Origin: Cryptomeria japonica
Lineage: Eukaryota; Streptophyta; Pinopsida; Cupressales; Cupressaceae
DNA: 64,000 bases
Assembly: GCF_030272615.1 (NCBI RefSeq)
Contig: NC_081405.1
Location: 649,301,420-649,365,419, forward strand
Direction: 5' to 3'
The translations under genes and the position numbers were made by a program. Positions 11,142 to 22,458 of this stretch are shown piece after piece; positions within the stretch are counted from its first letter, which is position 1, and every line of letters begins with the position of its first letter. A model generated the notes under the pieces. The model made no database searches. It had not been told where the DNA came from and worked only from the letters and a program-made list of their open reading frames with translations.

Positions 11142-11306
11142 CATAACCCGTATGAGTTTTGTGGAACACAAAATAATGGTTTTAGTCTACATAACTCGTA
11201 TGGGCTATGTAGAATTGCGAATAGTACTTTTTATTTTTCAGAACTCGTGTGGGTTATGGAGAATAATGAATAGTAGTTTTTGGTTTTCAAAACCCATGCG
11301 GGTTTT
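11142..11306. repeat. Palindromic AACCC-NN-GGGTT blocks, right group
   Basis: Four related blocks lie at about 50-base spacing near 11142, 11190, 11240 and 11290: CATAACCCGTATGAGTTTTG, CATAACTCGTATGGGCTATG, GAACTCGTGTGGGTTATGG and AAAACCCATGCGGGTTTT. They match the left group at 2534-2601. Confidence 0.6.
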
Positions 11307-12059
11307 CGCTTGGTAAGATGGTTGGAAAATGACCCTAAGGCTTGCAAGCCACTTTTCCACCCATTTGTGTCCCTTTACACATTTTTCATCTTCCAACATG
11401 ATTTCTTGACTTTGTCGTCATCAGGTTTACAAATGATCAAGTGGGTATCTCTAAAATTAGCACCATAATCTCACATGTCTTCTCAGTTTTTTGACCCTAT
11501 AATTTTTTTTAAATTTTTGGACAACATTAGCATAGTAAACTTTAATTTTCTTTACCAGTACCTTGACAGTCCTCATAGACATATGTCTACCATTTTTTTA
11601 AGAAATTTTGATATATACTTGACCAAATTAAAAATAAATTATATATTATTGTTCTACACTATATTATATACACTTTAAAAAAAATAAGTTTGCATTTTTT
11701 ATTATTTTGATGCAAATTATGCCCAACAGACGAATAGGTACCAAATTTTCAAGATGTGGTCACTTCAAAAATTCATAAAAAAACAAAATACACAACTTCT
11801 AAATCTCACTCTTACCTACCATCCTACTAAAGGGTTTTGCAAAATATCTAACTATAAATCTATGTTATATTTTTTCTAAAAAAATCAGGAACAATTTTTT
11901 GTGCATGAGAGGTTTGACCTGCTTAATATTATCTAATTTTAAAAAACTTTAGTAGTTTAGAAACTAGATTCAGAGCACTACAATTCTTATTGTTTTCTCA
12001 ACTCCTAGTTTTTAATGCACGACCTTCAAATATCTCTTTGAAGTTCAGGTTTACTTGTT
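11307..12059. other. AT-rich spacer without a recognised gene
   Basis: I see no coding signature, LTR edge or tandem repeat in this stretch. Short open frames are low-complexity Phe/Leu/Tyr readings. Confidence 0.4.
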
Positions 12060-12150
12060 TTTCAAAAAAAAAAATGGCCACTTATAACCCCCTTTTTGTT
12101 CATTATCTTGATGCACTTACCCTTTTACAATTTGTAAGGACATAAAGTCC
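12060..12150 (-). repeat. Right arm of the long-range inverted repeat
   Basis: It is the reverse-complement partner of 2330-2440. The plus strand reads TGGCCACTTATAACC and then CTTGATGCACTTACCC. The outer flank runs into the satellite starting at 12231. Confidence 0.45.
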
Positions 12151-12230
12151 ATAGATGTCAAAACAACTCATTTGCGCATTTTCATGTTGTACTTTGCAAG
12201 TTATGGCCATTTTATTAAGTGCAACTTCCA

Positions 12231-13777
12231 GATCGTACTGGTCTTGTATGGCTCTTGACTTTCTGGCTTGTTGGGAGGCACAACAGGAGCATGCCTAGCA
12301 TAAAAATTCCCATCTGAAAGCACTCGTGATGTTGATTTGTGCCCACGATGAACGTAATCAAATCTAGCCTATCTTACAACTTTGCAATGCATGCAACTGA
12401 AGGTTTTTGTACCAAGTAAAAACAACGCTACCATTTCAAAATGGCTCTGAGTTATCAAAAACTAAGATAGGTCATTGTATATGAGCCTCACATGACCTTA
12501 TAGGTTCAAACAGATAAATCATATGCATTCGAGATTGAGAGAAATAGTTTGTCAAACTTTGACAATTTTTTGGACTCAGGGCACTTCAAATTTTGCATCG
12601 GTGGTATGCCTAGTGTAAAATTGCCCACCCAGATGCACTCATGGTGTTGGTTTGTGCCCATGATGAATATAATTGTCTCTAGCCTATCTTGCAACTTTGC
12701 ATTGCATGCAACTGATGATTTTTGCACCAAGTGAAAAAATGCCACCATTTGAAAATGGGTCCGAGTTGTAAAAAACTGAGATAGATCATTGTAGACGAGC
12801 CTCATGTGACCCTATAGGTTAAAACAAATAAATCATATGCATTCTAGATTGCAAGAAATAGTCTGTCAAAGTTTGTTAATTTTTTGGACTCAGGGCACAT
12901 AAGGGATCGCACCAGTAGGGTATGGCTCTCGACATTCTGACTCTTTGGGAGGCACAACATGAGCATGCCTAGCATAAAAATGCCCACCTGGATGCACTCG
13001 TGATGCTAGTTTGTGCACATGATGAATGGAATCAAATCTATCCTATCTTGCAACTTTTCATTGCATGCAATTGACGGTTTTTGCACCAAGTGAAAAAATG
13101 CTACCATTTGAAAATGGCTCTAAGTTGTCAAAAAATGAGATAGGTCATTGTAGATGAGCCTCATGTGACACTATAGGTTCAAATAGATAAATCATATGCA
13201 TCCTGGATTGCGAGAAATAGTTCGTCAAAGTTTGATAATTTTTTGAACTCAGGGCACTTGAGAGATCGCACCGGTAGGGTATGGCTCTCGACATTTTGGG
13301 TTGTTGGGAGACACAAAAGAAGCATGCATAGCATTAAAATTCCCACCTAGACATGCTCGTGATGCTGGTTTGTGCCCACAATGAACAAAATTGTCTCTAG
13401 CCTATCTTGCAACTTTGCATTGCATGCAACTGACAGTTTTTGCACCAAGTGAAAAAATGCTACCATTTGAAAATGGCTATGAGTTGTCAAAAAATGAGAT
13501 AGGTCATTGTAGAAGAGCCTCACATAACCCTATAGGTTCAAACAGATAATCATATGCATCTTGGATTGCAAGAGACAATTCGTTAAAATTTGACCAGTTT
13601 TTGGACTCAGGGCACTTGAGAGATCGCACTGGTAGGGTATGTCTCTTGATGTTCCATCTCGTTGGGAGGCACAACATGAGTATGCCTAGCATAAACCTGC
13701 CCACCCAAACATTCTCATGATGGTGGTTTGTACCCACAATGAATGTAATCAAATCTAGCCTATCTTGCAACTTTGAC
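12231..13777 (+). repeat. Satellite, about 4.4 units of ~358 bp
   Basis: The unit starts GATCGCACYGGTAGGGTATGG. It continues with GGGAGGCACAACATGAGCATG, GCATTGCATGCAACTGACGG and AGATAGGTCATTGTAGA, and ends TTTTTTGGACTCAGGGCACT. Unit starts are at 12231, about 12590 (with a ~44-base deletion), 12905, 13264 and 13622 (partial), giving spacings of 359 and 358 between the full units. Open frames here are by-products of the repeat. Confidence 0.93.
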
Positions 13778-14334
13778 AACTTTGACAACAACTAAGCAAC
13801 TTTGACAACAACTTAGCAACTTTTACATCTTTTATCCAAATGACCCCAAACTTTCACAAATGACTCCAAATGATCATTAATGGTCCCTAATCACCTTATT
13901 TAGATTAAACAATGGAAAACAAGACAAAAAACCAATTTTTACCCTTGCGAGCATGAGGGTGCTCTTGCACCACTCACATTGACAAATATAAAGGAAAAGA
14001 ATAAAAAACATCCAGTGATCATTACCATGGATCAAATCTAACCGTTCCCATTGAATTTCATTTTGATTGAGGCAGGGAGTTTTTTAGGGTTAATTCAATA
14101 TTTCAAAAATCTTATCAAATCATATTCCACAATTCCAATTCTTTATATCATAGATTTTTATTTTTTATATTCATATTGTTGATTACATAGGCAAATATTT
14201 GAATTTAACTTTATAAAAGGATAGCTACCAAATACACCGAATAGTTTGAGCAAAAAATAATCATATCAATTATAAATCAGCATTTATATATATCAAAATG
14301 CATGATAATGAACACAATACACATTTATTGGATC
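13778..14334. other. Spacer with a short TTTGACAAC repeat
   Basis: The left edge (13770-13825) is a short run of CAACTTTGACAACAACTTAG-like units fused to the satellite. The rest is AT-rich with no recognised gene, and ends at the copia insertion site. Confidence 0.4.
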
Positions 14335-14810
14335 TGTGAGATTTTTCCAACATCAAGAGCACAATGAAATGTACAAAATAGAGAGACAAAATATAGGACA
14401 AGAATAAACTGTATTCTCATCAATAGATCAAAGTGGTCATTACATACAATGAATATGAGCTTGCATATATGGGCAAGGCAATATGAATATGTGAGCACAC
14501 AAACATGACATGTGGCTCAATAAGAAACAAGGGTAGGTAGGAAATAGGTGTCGTAGGTAGGAGAAACAATAAAATATTCCAAATGAGGTGAATCACCCAT
14601 CGAAGGTGGAATTATCACTCCACAATAAGTGGATATGATAGAGTAGTAGCAAGATCACACCAAAAAAGGTGGAAATTCTCCTACACACACTATCCCAATG
14701 TGGTAGAAACACCCAAGTGTCTCAAACCCAAACTACTATGAAATGCATTTCCTAAGTAAACTTAAGTAAGGTGTAATAATATTTAAGATGAATAATTATT
14801 TACACCAACA
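14335..14810 (-). repeat. 3' LTR of the copia element
   Basis: It matches 18999-19489 (shared start TGTGAGATTTT, shared end TTTACACCAACA). The minus-strand polypurine tract (TAAGGGGGGG, 14811-14822) abuts it. Confidence 0.92.
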
Positions 14811-14822
14811 CCCCCCCTTAAG

Positions 14823-15650
14823 TGAAACTTAGGGGAATGCACTTAAGTCTACAATGCAACTAAGAAATGCAAGATGGGTCCTGGATATGAGGCCATGTTA
14901 GGTACTCATGTACAAATGCAAATGAAAAGCAAACCAATGCAATAAAATCTCTCACAAAGTGGGGAAAGAGAGAAAAAACCAATGGGAAAAAACCCTCCCC
15001 TAAAAGAGAGGTGAAAACAATACAAGAGAATTCTCATAGAAGAATGTGAGGAACAAAATCCCATGTGAGGAAAAAGTCCCCCCCATATGAGAGAAGAGAA
15101 GCTAGGTAGCCCCCCCTCAATTTAGAATCAACACCAATGATAGAAGCTCAATGATGTATGAAGAAACTACTCCATGAACATCAAAAAACATTCCTCCCCT
15201 TAGGAAGAAACAAAACCAAAGGTGTATCCATGAAGTCTCCCCAATCATGAAGGGAAGATGTATGAAAAAAACTCATGATGAATGAAGTCTTTGAAAACTG
15301 TTCAAGTGTCCCCATGTTGTTGATGAAACATACCCCCTCCAAAGGTGGTAAACTGCTCCACACTACTGAAAAATGTACTCCAAGATCTAGTGGAGATGGA
15401 TGTAGAACAAGTCCCAAAGACTCACATGTCTCCTCTAAGCATAAAGAGACCTACTCCAACTGTTGTACATAAGAATCCACAATCATATCAACCTCGAAAG
15501 AATGATCATGTAGAGAATGAACAAGAGGGTCAGAGTGTTCCCTCACAACAATCGAAGAAGGGTCATGTACATCAAAGAGAAGATGAATATCATCAATGAA
15601 GTCTCCCAAGTTTGCAATATAGGATTCCACAAACAAACCTGCAATGTCTG
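14823..15650 (-). other. Internal copia DNA without pol domains
   Basis: This is where integrase and reverse transcriptase should be. I find no copia integrase core, no YVDD-type motif and no RNase H motif. Patches of CCCCCTC and GGTGAAAAC-like low-complexity DNA occur. It is best read as a replacement or remnant after loss of pol. Confidence 0.6.
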
Positions 15651-16240
15651 TCAAGTACTCATCCATGAAACTGAAGCTAGAAGACAAGATATATCCTGTT
15701 GCACTGAATCACAAGAAGGAAAAACCGTCGCACTATCCACATCATCAGGTGCAATAGGTAATTTAATATCAATAGGAGGAGATGAAACACAAGGCTCAAG
15801 GACAGGGTCACATGTGAGAATCCCCAAGTTCAAGTACCCAAAGTTCTCTACCAAATCTAGATCATCATGTGAATAATCATATGTGAAATCATCCTCATCA
15901 ACAAAATCTAAAAAGAAGTATAAATGAGATGCATGATCAACCACCCTAGTGACAATGATAGCTGTAGTCTCCAAGTCTCTAATGAAAACCGACTCAGGTG
16001 TGAACTCCATAATTCTCTTTGTTGCACCATGTGTGATTTGATAGATGGAAAGCAGATTTTTTATCAAGTGGGGTACACACAACACATCATTGAAGGAGTT
16101 ATCCCCAATGGCAATAGTTCCTTTCTCAATCATGTCCATGTATGTATGATTGCCCATCAAAATCTGCGGCATGGTGCAAGGCTCAAATGAAGAGAACATA
16201 GACTATGAAGATGCCATATGATGAGAAGCCCTTGAATCTA
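15651..16240 (-). pseudogene. Copia protease-like region
   Basis: The reading frame continues from Gag. The active-site context near 16205-16235 is LLDSRASHHM, where copia proteases have D-S/T-G-A: Gly is Arg, so the enzyme is probably dead. An in-frame stop follows at about 16200. The remainder reads MFSSFEPCTMPQILMGNH, VLCVPHLIKNLLSIYQIT and FTPESVFIRDLET, the typical region between protease and integrase in copia polyproteins. The last third, from about 15870, is acidic (DFVDEDDFTYDYSHDDLDL) and not part of the usual polyprotein. Confidence 0.8.
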
Positions 16241-16379
16241 GAAGCCATCTCCCTGAATCATGACTTGTAGTAGCACAAAGATATTTTCCTTTTCTTGTCC
16301 CAAAAGAGTGAGTCTTCCCACTTGTTGAAGCCATGAATGCTTTCCCTTTCCTCTTTGAATTTGAGGAAGTCAAGTTGAT

Positions 16380-17330
16380 GAATCCTCCTTCTTGTAGACA
16401 TTAGGCAAAGCAATGCTGTGCTTTTTGAATATGTGTGTGAGCTCATCAATCTTCTTAGAATGACAATGATGCTCCTAATGACCAACCTTTTTACAATAGG
16501 CACAAGTAGGTCTCTCCCTCTTTGGTGAATTGTCCCTCTTGGAAGAGGACAAATCTCCTTGTTGTGGAGAAGATGGTGCTTTGTCCTTAGGCTTTGATTG
16601 CCATTTATTCTTGTTTGAGTTGTCATTTCCTTGTTTTCCTTTATTCCCTTGATTTGCCACTAATGCTCGAGACTTAGAAGCCTTAAGAATGCCCATGCTT
16701 ATCAACTTAGTTTGTTCCATCATCAACATCTCGGCAAAAGCATCAAATGTAGGCATTGTGTAGCTTGAACCCATTGTCATCCTATGGGTTTGGTAACTAG
16801 AAACAAATGCTGCATATTCTTGTGGAAGTTTTCCCATCAAATCTAAGATCAATTGAGTATCCTTCTTATCAATCCCACAATCTTTGAGTTGTGCCCTCAA
16901 CTCTTTTTCCTTAGTGACGTAATCTTGTTTAGTATCAAAGTTCTTGGGATCTAACATGGTGAGATCACTATCAATTTGATATCCCCTAATCTCATCAACT
17001 TGACCATACAAGTCTTGAAACTTTTGCCAAGCATCTTTGATTAGAGTACATTTCTCAATATGAAAAATGAGATCCTTTGATACATACTTTCTTAAGGTAC
17101 CAATTTCTATGATATTCTTAGTGAGCCAATCCAAGTGACCAACATGATCAGCCTTAGGATTAGTGGGAGCAACAATAGTTCCATCAATCTAATGAGTTAT
17201 TCCTTTTTCCATAAGTTTACTCCATGCATTAATTTTCCAAGTAGCATAATTATGAGGAAGGAACACAAGGGCACAAAAGAACAAGAGACACCCCCTCAAA
17301 TTCAATCAAACAATGGCAAGGTGGAATTCT
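16380..17330 (-). pseudogene. Copia Gag
   Basis: Gag packages element RNA. The N-terminus near 17150-17250 reads NYATWKINAWSKLMEKGI, then a TAG, then IDGTIVAPTNP. The main frame (16475-17134) has LDWLTKNIIEIGTLRKYVS, DAWQKFQDLYGQVDEIRGY and LDLMGKLPQEYAAFVSSY, the conserved core of copia Gag. A Lys/Asn/Gln-rich linker precedes the single zinc knuckle, CAYCKKVGH followed by C after an in-frame break near 16475. The frame then shifts (IDELTHIFKKHS) towards the protease region. The CCHC spacing is normal. Confidence 0.85.
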
Positions 17331-17334
17331 AATT

Positions 17335-18985
17335 TTTTTTTACAAATTATCCAATAGGCTGAGAACTACAATGCAAAATACTAGCAAGATAGATCTATGC
17401 AATAAAAGTGCCAAATTGGCCAAAAAAGACCATATGTTGAAAGTAAATTTTCTACCCAAAATCGTTGCAAACTAATAGAATATTATGAGAGTAGATGAAA
17501 AATTATGCACTTTAAAAAAAATGACACCTGAAAAGGAGTTCGTATGAGCCCAAATGGAGTCTCAGAAGTTGCAAAAATGGGGATTGGACAGGTACAGTCA
17601 CAAAAAAATGTGATTTCTAAAAAAAATGCCCATCAAAATCAGAAAATAATGCCACCACAATAAAGAACATGAAATTCTAGCCCATTTCGAAAAAAATTGC
17701 AATAAAGGAGCAAAAAGGAGCAAGATATGGCCTTCCAAAGTTGAACTACAAAACTGAAAAGTGCAACGGGAGGGGGCCTACCAAATTTTCAAAAAATGAT
17801 GATGTCAACAAAAAATGAGGTTAAATTTGATGACCGTATGACCGTTGCAAAAACTTCACCTCCCTGCTAACTAGGCATCCGTATGGATTGACACATGACA
17901 TAATCACAGAATGACAAATGTTGTACGGTCTGATGACATGTTGTCTCACATGGCAAATGACTGGCCTCCATGTGGATGTCGAGTAGACTACTAATAGGGC
18001 TGACAGGGCCTCTTAGGTATTGCCACATGGCTTAGACGAGGACTCGCGTGGCGGAAGATGTCGGGTCACTTCGGCAAGATGGAGCAGCGAGAGTCGGTAG
18101 CTGGCTAGAGAGTAGGGTGTCGCTAGAAGAAGTTCACAAGGCTAGAGGGAGTTGCAGTGGTGACTGGAAAAAACAAGTGGCTATCGGAGTGTGCAAGGAC
18201 GCTGAGGTGGTTGGCGAGGAAGTAGTGGTTGTCGGGACCCAATGCTGTTGTGAGGATGAAGAAGCATGGGCCGACAGGGGCCGAAGTCGACAAGGAAGAT
18301 GTCAATAGAGATCATCGAGGGAGCCAGTATGAATAGTGCGCATTGGTCCCAAGCCCTGCAAAAAGGAGTATGGGGTGTTAGGATGGGCGACGGTGAAAGT
18401 GACCAGTGGTCACTAGGAGAAACACCAGACGGAGTAGTTGAGTGAGGGCCAGAGGAAGGAGTTCTGGTAGGAGGTGCTGGTAAAAAAAAGAAGGCCCAAA
18501 ATGAATGAGTACGTAGGTGGCTAGAAAGGTGAGTACGACCCTTGCACAATAATACATGCAACCTGTAGGCACTATATGGTATGGGGGTGGGGCTACGTTC
18601 CCCCCCCATGATATATAATATATATATATTTTTTGATTTTTTGATAATATAAAAAAATTTTACAATATGATTTTGAATAAATAAAAAACTACGAACATGA
18701 TAATATAAGAAAAATAATATTTCACAGAAATTTTTATATATATTTTTTAAAATTTCAAAAATCTGTACCGTACCTCCCAAACTTGGGGAAATTTTTTCCT
18801 CCAAGCCCAAAATTTGACTTTCACCAAAATAGGCCGCATTTATACTACAAATTCATGGAAATGGCCACCCAAATGCAATGGTGAGGTTGGATCTAGTCTT
18901 GGATGCCTCTAAAAGATGCTGCTCCTTGGATCTACCTCTTGATGTTGCAAGAATGCCTCTCATGACGAATCAATGATGCTTTAAT
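17335..18985 (-). other. Long leader of the copia element with a GC-rich core
   Basis: About 1.65 kb separates the primer binding site from Gag, unusually long for a copia element. The part from about 17960 to 18560 is clearly richer in G and C than the surroundings (GGCGGAAGATGTCGGGTCAC and similar). Open frames on both strands here are mutually overlapping and low in information, and I do not call a gene. It could be a captured host segment or a packaging/leader region. Confidence 0.45.
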
Positions 18986-18998
18986 GGCTTTGATACCA
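18986..18998 (-). promoter_or_regulatory. Primer binding site, copia element
   Basis: The minus strand reads TGGTATCAAAGCC directly at the LTR edge, one mismatch from the initiator-Met complement. Confidence 0.9.
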
Positions 18999-19489
18999 TG
19001 TGAGATTTTGCCAAGATCAAGAGTACAATGAAATGTACAATATAAAGAGACAAAATATAGGACAAGAATAAACTGTATTCTCATCAATAGATAAATGATC
19101 AATAGATCAAAGTTGTCATTACATACAATGAATATGAGCATGCATATATAGGTAAGGCAATATGGATATGTGAGCACAAAAACATGACATGTGGATCAAT
19201 AATAAACAATGGTAGGTATGAAATAGGTGTGGTAGGTAGGAGAAACAATAAAATATTCCACATGAGGTGGGTCACCCATCGAAGGTGGAATTATCAATCG
19301 ACAATAAGTGGATATAATAGAGTAGTAACAAGATCACACCATAAAAGGTGGAAATTCTCCTACACACACTATCCCAATGTGGCACAAACACCCAAGTGTC
19401 TCATACCCAAACTACTATGAAATGCATTTCTTAAGTAAACTTAAGTAAGGAGTAATAATATCCAAGATGAATAATTGTTTACACCAACA
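18999..19489 (-). repeat. 5' LTR of the copia element
   Basis: It is the partner of 14335-14810. It contains an extra short duplication (AATAGATAAATGATCAATAG) that accounts for most of the length difference. Confidence 0.92.
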
Positions 19490-19684
19490 GGATTGAATAT
19501 CAACATTTATATATATCAAAATGTACAATGATTGTGTATGTATAGAAAAAAGGCATATATGCCAAGTCAATACAAGTTTTACAAAAATGTGGCATATGCC
19601 ATGTCCAAATCAATATACAATAAAAATGTAGAATATACCTAGATGTATTGGTCATTCAATGACCACAACTAACAGTACATGATC

Positions 19685-19747
19685 CTATAATTGTGGTGGA
19701 TCATCAAAATTGAGCCTCTTTGATGCAGTACGTGACTCTGTAGATGG
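19685..19747 (-). pseudogene. Terminal exon of the unknown gene
   Basis: The acceptor TTGTGCAG is followed by a 63-base frame that reads PSTESRTASKRLNFDDPPQL and ends in TAG (19685-19687). The block is Ser/Thr/basic-rich and intact. Confidence 0.65.
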
Positions 19748-19862
19748 CTGCACAACCATAATTCAAAAGGCAAGTTAATATCCTTTTGTAGAAAATAGTT
19801 CACAATTATCAACATAACTATGCATTTAACTATAATTTTTTTGCAATTGAATTGTAGATTAC

Positions 19863-19976
19863 CTCATCTGCTAATTTGGGATCTACTATCTTCTTTCTCT
19901 TTTCCTTGTCAGACTTAGGAGTTTTCTTAAAATGGAACTTCAAAGGATCCAAGTTATGGCTGAATCGCAAAGGGGC
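19863..19976 (-). pseudogene. Penultimate exon of the unknown gene
   Basis: A 114-base block lies between CTACAATAG and GTAATC. It is fully open and reads APLRFSHNLDPLKFHFKK, then KSDKEKRKKIVDPKLADE. The basic cluster KSDKEKRKK could act as a nuclear localisation signal. This is inference from composition only. Confidence 0.65.
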
Positions 19977-20066
19977 CTATTGTAGATTAAATACAATTAA
20001 TACAAGGTACTAACATATATAGATAAAAAACACTAAAAATCTACAATATTTAGAACAAAAGTGTGC

Positions 20067-21297
20067 CAGATTCTGAGATGCTTCTCCACTAGACTTAGGA
20101 GGGCTCACCATTGATGGAGCTGTTGGCATTTTTGATGATTATGTTGTGATTGTCATTGATGGACACACACTTGCATTGAGATCATTTTTTTATGTATGAG
20201 TTATGCTCAACCGACAATTGTTCCAACCGGTATGATGCATTATAGTCCTTAGACTATTAGTGTTTTGCAGAAAGTGTTTACTGATTTGAAGCAGTATGTT
20301 GACCCCTAGCTGTTCGAGGATCTCAAAGGGTACGAAGGGTCAAAGTGGCAGAATACATATTTCCCAGTCTTCATTTTGTCAAACCGGCAACTGGCATTTT
20401 GCTTGAACCGGTATTTTGTATGAACCGGTAATACTCTGTGATGAGTTATCAACCGACATTTTGTGATGAGTTACCATCCACCGATTGTTTGATGGTGTTG
20501 ACACTTTAATGGTGCTTTTTGTGTCATGTTACTAGATATGTCTAGATGCATTGAACCTAGGAAATTGTATTGTAATCCTATTGGACCGACATGAAATCAG
20601 ATTCCTTTATCATGTCTAGGGTTTTAGGTTGTTGTTGTTGCTGTTGGTGTTGTTGATATTGTTGCTAGGGTTTAAGGTGGTTGAGGAGTCAGAGAGAGTA
20701 TGAATGTATAGAAGATTGAAGTAATGTTGGAATGCATTAGGAACGAGCTATCAAGGATCTAACCAAGCAAGCTATGCTATTTGCTAGATCCCTCACTTGT
20801 TGATTACTCACATCTTTGACAAGTTTGTAGCCCTTAACTAGGTAGGCCCAAAAGCCTTTTGTAAATCCTCTAACAAGGTGGTTCACATCTGTGGATCTAA
20901 AATCCTCTAGCAAGGTAGTCTTTAATCAGACTTATTTCCTAATAGAGATTGAGATTCCTAACAGGATCTATTTTGGTAAAGAACATTGTAAGACCTTAAC
21001 CAGTCTGACCTTAATCGATCTGGTTCCTATTCTGCAGATAGTTACTTGTGAGTTCCATCTCACCGTGGTTTTTTCCATTTGGGTTTCCACATCAAATATC
21101 TTGTATTATGGTGGTATTGCTTATGTGGCTGAATGTCTTATTTGCATTTTGGTTTGCATTTGTGTTAACCGGATTATCTGTTAAACTGTTTTACTGGTTT
21201 ATCACTAGACTGTTTAAGTGTTTGAGTACAGTGTTTTTCGGTATATTAACTCACCCCCGCCCCTCTTAGTATTTATCAGGAGCAACTATGGCTATTT
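20067..21297 (-). pseudogene. Exon copy A, interrupted by a solo LTR
   Basis: The exon pieces are 21284-21297 (after the acceptor CTTACAAG) and 20067-20120. Together, with one copy of the GCTCC duplication, they encode IAIVAPSMVSPPKSSGEA followed by SQNL without a stop. The donor position has GC instead of GT (GCACAC). The solo LTR at 20121-21278 lies between the pieces. Confidence 0.6.
20121..21278 (+). mobile_element. Solo LTR with perfect 5-bp target duplication
   Basis: The 1158-bp segment starts TGTTGGCATTTTTGATGATT and ends TTAGTATTTATCA, flanked by GGAGC on both sides (20116-20120 and 21279-21283). It has the same late motifs as the LTR at 1-545: CACCGTGGTTTTTTCC, TTTGGGTTTCCA and, near the 3' end, a C-rich box (TCACCCCCGCCCCTCT). 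No internal region is present, as after LTR-LTR recombination. Confidence 0.9.
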
Positions 21298-21514
21298 CTT
21301 GTAAGAAAAATGATTAAGATTAAATATAATTAATATAATGATAAGTATTGTAGGTTAAATACAATTAATACAAGGCAATAATATATATAGATTAAAAACA
21401 CTAAAACTCTACAATATATAGATCAAAAACACTAAAACTCTACAATATATAGATCAAAAACAATATATAGATCAAAAGCACTAAAACTCTACAATATATA
21501 GAACAAAAGTTTAC

Positions 21515-21582
21515 CAGAGCCTAAGATTCTTCTCTAGTAGACTTAGGAGGGCTCGCCACTGATCAGGTAGCTATGGGTATTT
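21515..21582 (-). pseudogene. Exon copy B of the unknown gene
   Basis: This 68-base block between CATACAAG and GTAAAC is a diverged duplicate of copy A (SVASPPKSTREES in the matching frame), with a TGA and a TAG. The surrounding introns are also repeated (ACTCTACAATATATAGA-type units at 21410-21510), so the duplication covers exon plus intron. Confidence 0.55.
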
Positions 21583-21678
21583 CTTGTATGAAAAATTATA
21601 ATATTATAATTTTTCTAAACTTCACATGTACACATGCATATAATCATCAAATAAAGAAAATAAAGTAAAGATACATAC

Positions 21679-22317
21679 CTCTTCCCTCTCTCGACCCTCT
21701 GACGTATCGAATGCATTCAACAATTCTACAAATCCCAATTACCATTGTATATGAAACACATAAAAAATACATAAAAAACACTAATCAATCTACAAGTTCC
21801 AATTAAGTCAATTTGAACCTTTACAAACAATCGTGTCAATTAAAAATGTGTTCAATTACCTTTTGACATTTATGCATCCTTGACAATTTCTTTCGCCCAA
21901 GGAGGAGTCCTAGACACATGTGGGGTACCCTAAAACAAGCAAAATAAATGCAAGATATATTAGTAGATAATATTAAACATAATTTAAAAAATCTAAAATT
22001 AAATGGCTTGCATATTCAATAAAAAGAATACATTAAATAAGGTGTGCAAAATATGATATCACATAGCTTTCTAGCCCAATATCGATCGCCAAGATCATGA
22101 CATTATCAATCTGGCACATTTGGTCCTTTGACAATGCCTACAAAACATAAAATAAATATGCATTAAAGAGAGTTAGTATATCTTATAATTTATTTTTGAC
22201 TTCAAAGTACTATTCTATTTTAACATGTTACAAAATTTATACCTCAGGCATTGAAGTTGCAATTGCAACAACCGCAGGAGGAATATTAGATGGTTGATTA
22301 ACACCCATTGTTGCATC
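21679..22317 (-). pseudogene. Four short exons of the unknown gene
   Basis: There are four exon-like blocks. 22243-22317 (acceptor TTTCAG, donor GTATAA) reads DATMGVNQPSNIPPAVVAIA. 22063-22137 (acceptor TTTGTAG, donor GTGATA) reads ALSKDQMCQIDNVMILAI. 21860-21929 (acceptor TTTTAG, donor GTAATT) reads TPHVSRTPPWAKEIVKDA and then TAA. 21679-21725 (acceptor TTTGTAG, donor GTATGT) reads LLNAFDTSEGRERE. The canonical splice edges and matching phases support a genuine gene ancestry. Confidence 0.6.
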
Positions 22318-22458
22318 CTGAAATGCATATTATTTGTATCAATTTAAATTGATCTATAAATGAAAATTTATTTACAATTATAAATTTTAAGTGATTGATA
22401 AATTAAATGTTATCAATTCAAATCAACACACTTATGTCTACGTCTAACCACCAAACAC

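Larger units (their letters stand above)
14335..19489 (-). mobile_element. Ty1/copia element, non-autonomous (gag and protease-like only)
   Basis: The 5155-bp minus-strand element is bounded by LTRs of 476 and 491 bp that end TG..CA. It carries an initiator-Met primer binding site and a C/G polypurine tract. The flanking target duplications are GGATC (14330-14334) and GGATT (19490-19494), one mismatch apart. The inside holds a 1.6-kb leader, a Gag gene with a CCHC knuckle and a protease-like segment. No integrase, reverse transcriptase or RNase H is present between the protease region and the polypurine tract, so it would have needed enzymes in trans. It inserted just downstream of the stop codon of the decayed gene at 19685-30514. 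Confidence 0.9.

Noticed and set aside
12231-13777. CRISPR-like array
   Set aside because: Units are directly adjacent ~358-bp repeats with no unique spacers, in a plant-type sequence.
18048-18810. Overlapping open frames on both strands in the GC-rich copia leader
   Set aside because: They overlap each other on opposite strands, lack any domain and follow from high GC, so no gene is called.
14280-19522. A shared CATTTATATATATCAAAATG near both copia ends as target duplication
   Set aside because: It lies about 35 bases outside one LTR and 13 outside the other; the 5-bp GGATC/GGATT pair at the LTR edges is the likely target duplication. The longer match is probably a local repeat in the target.
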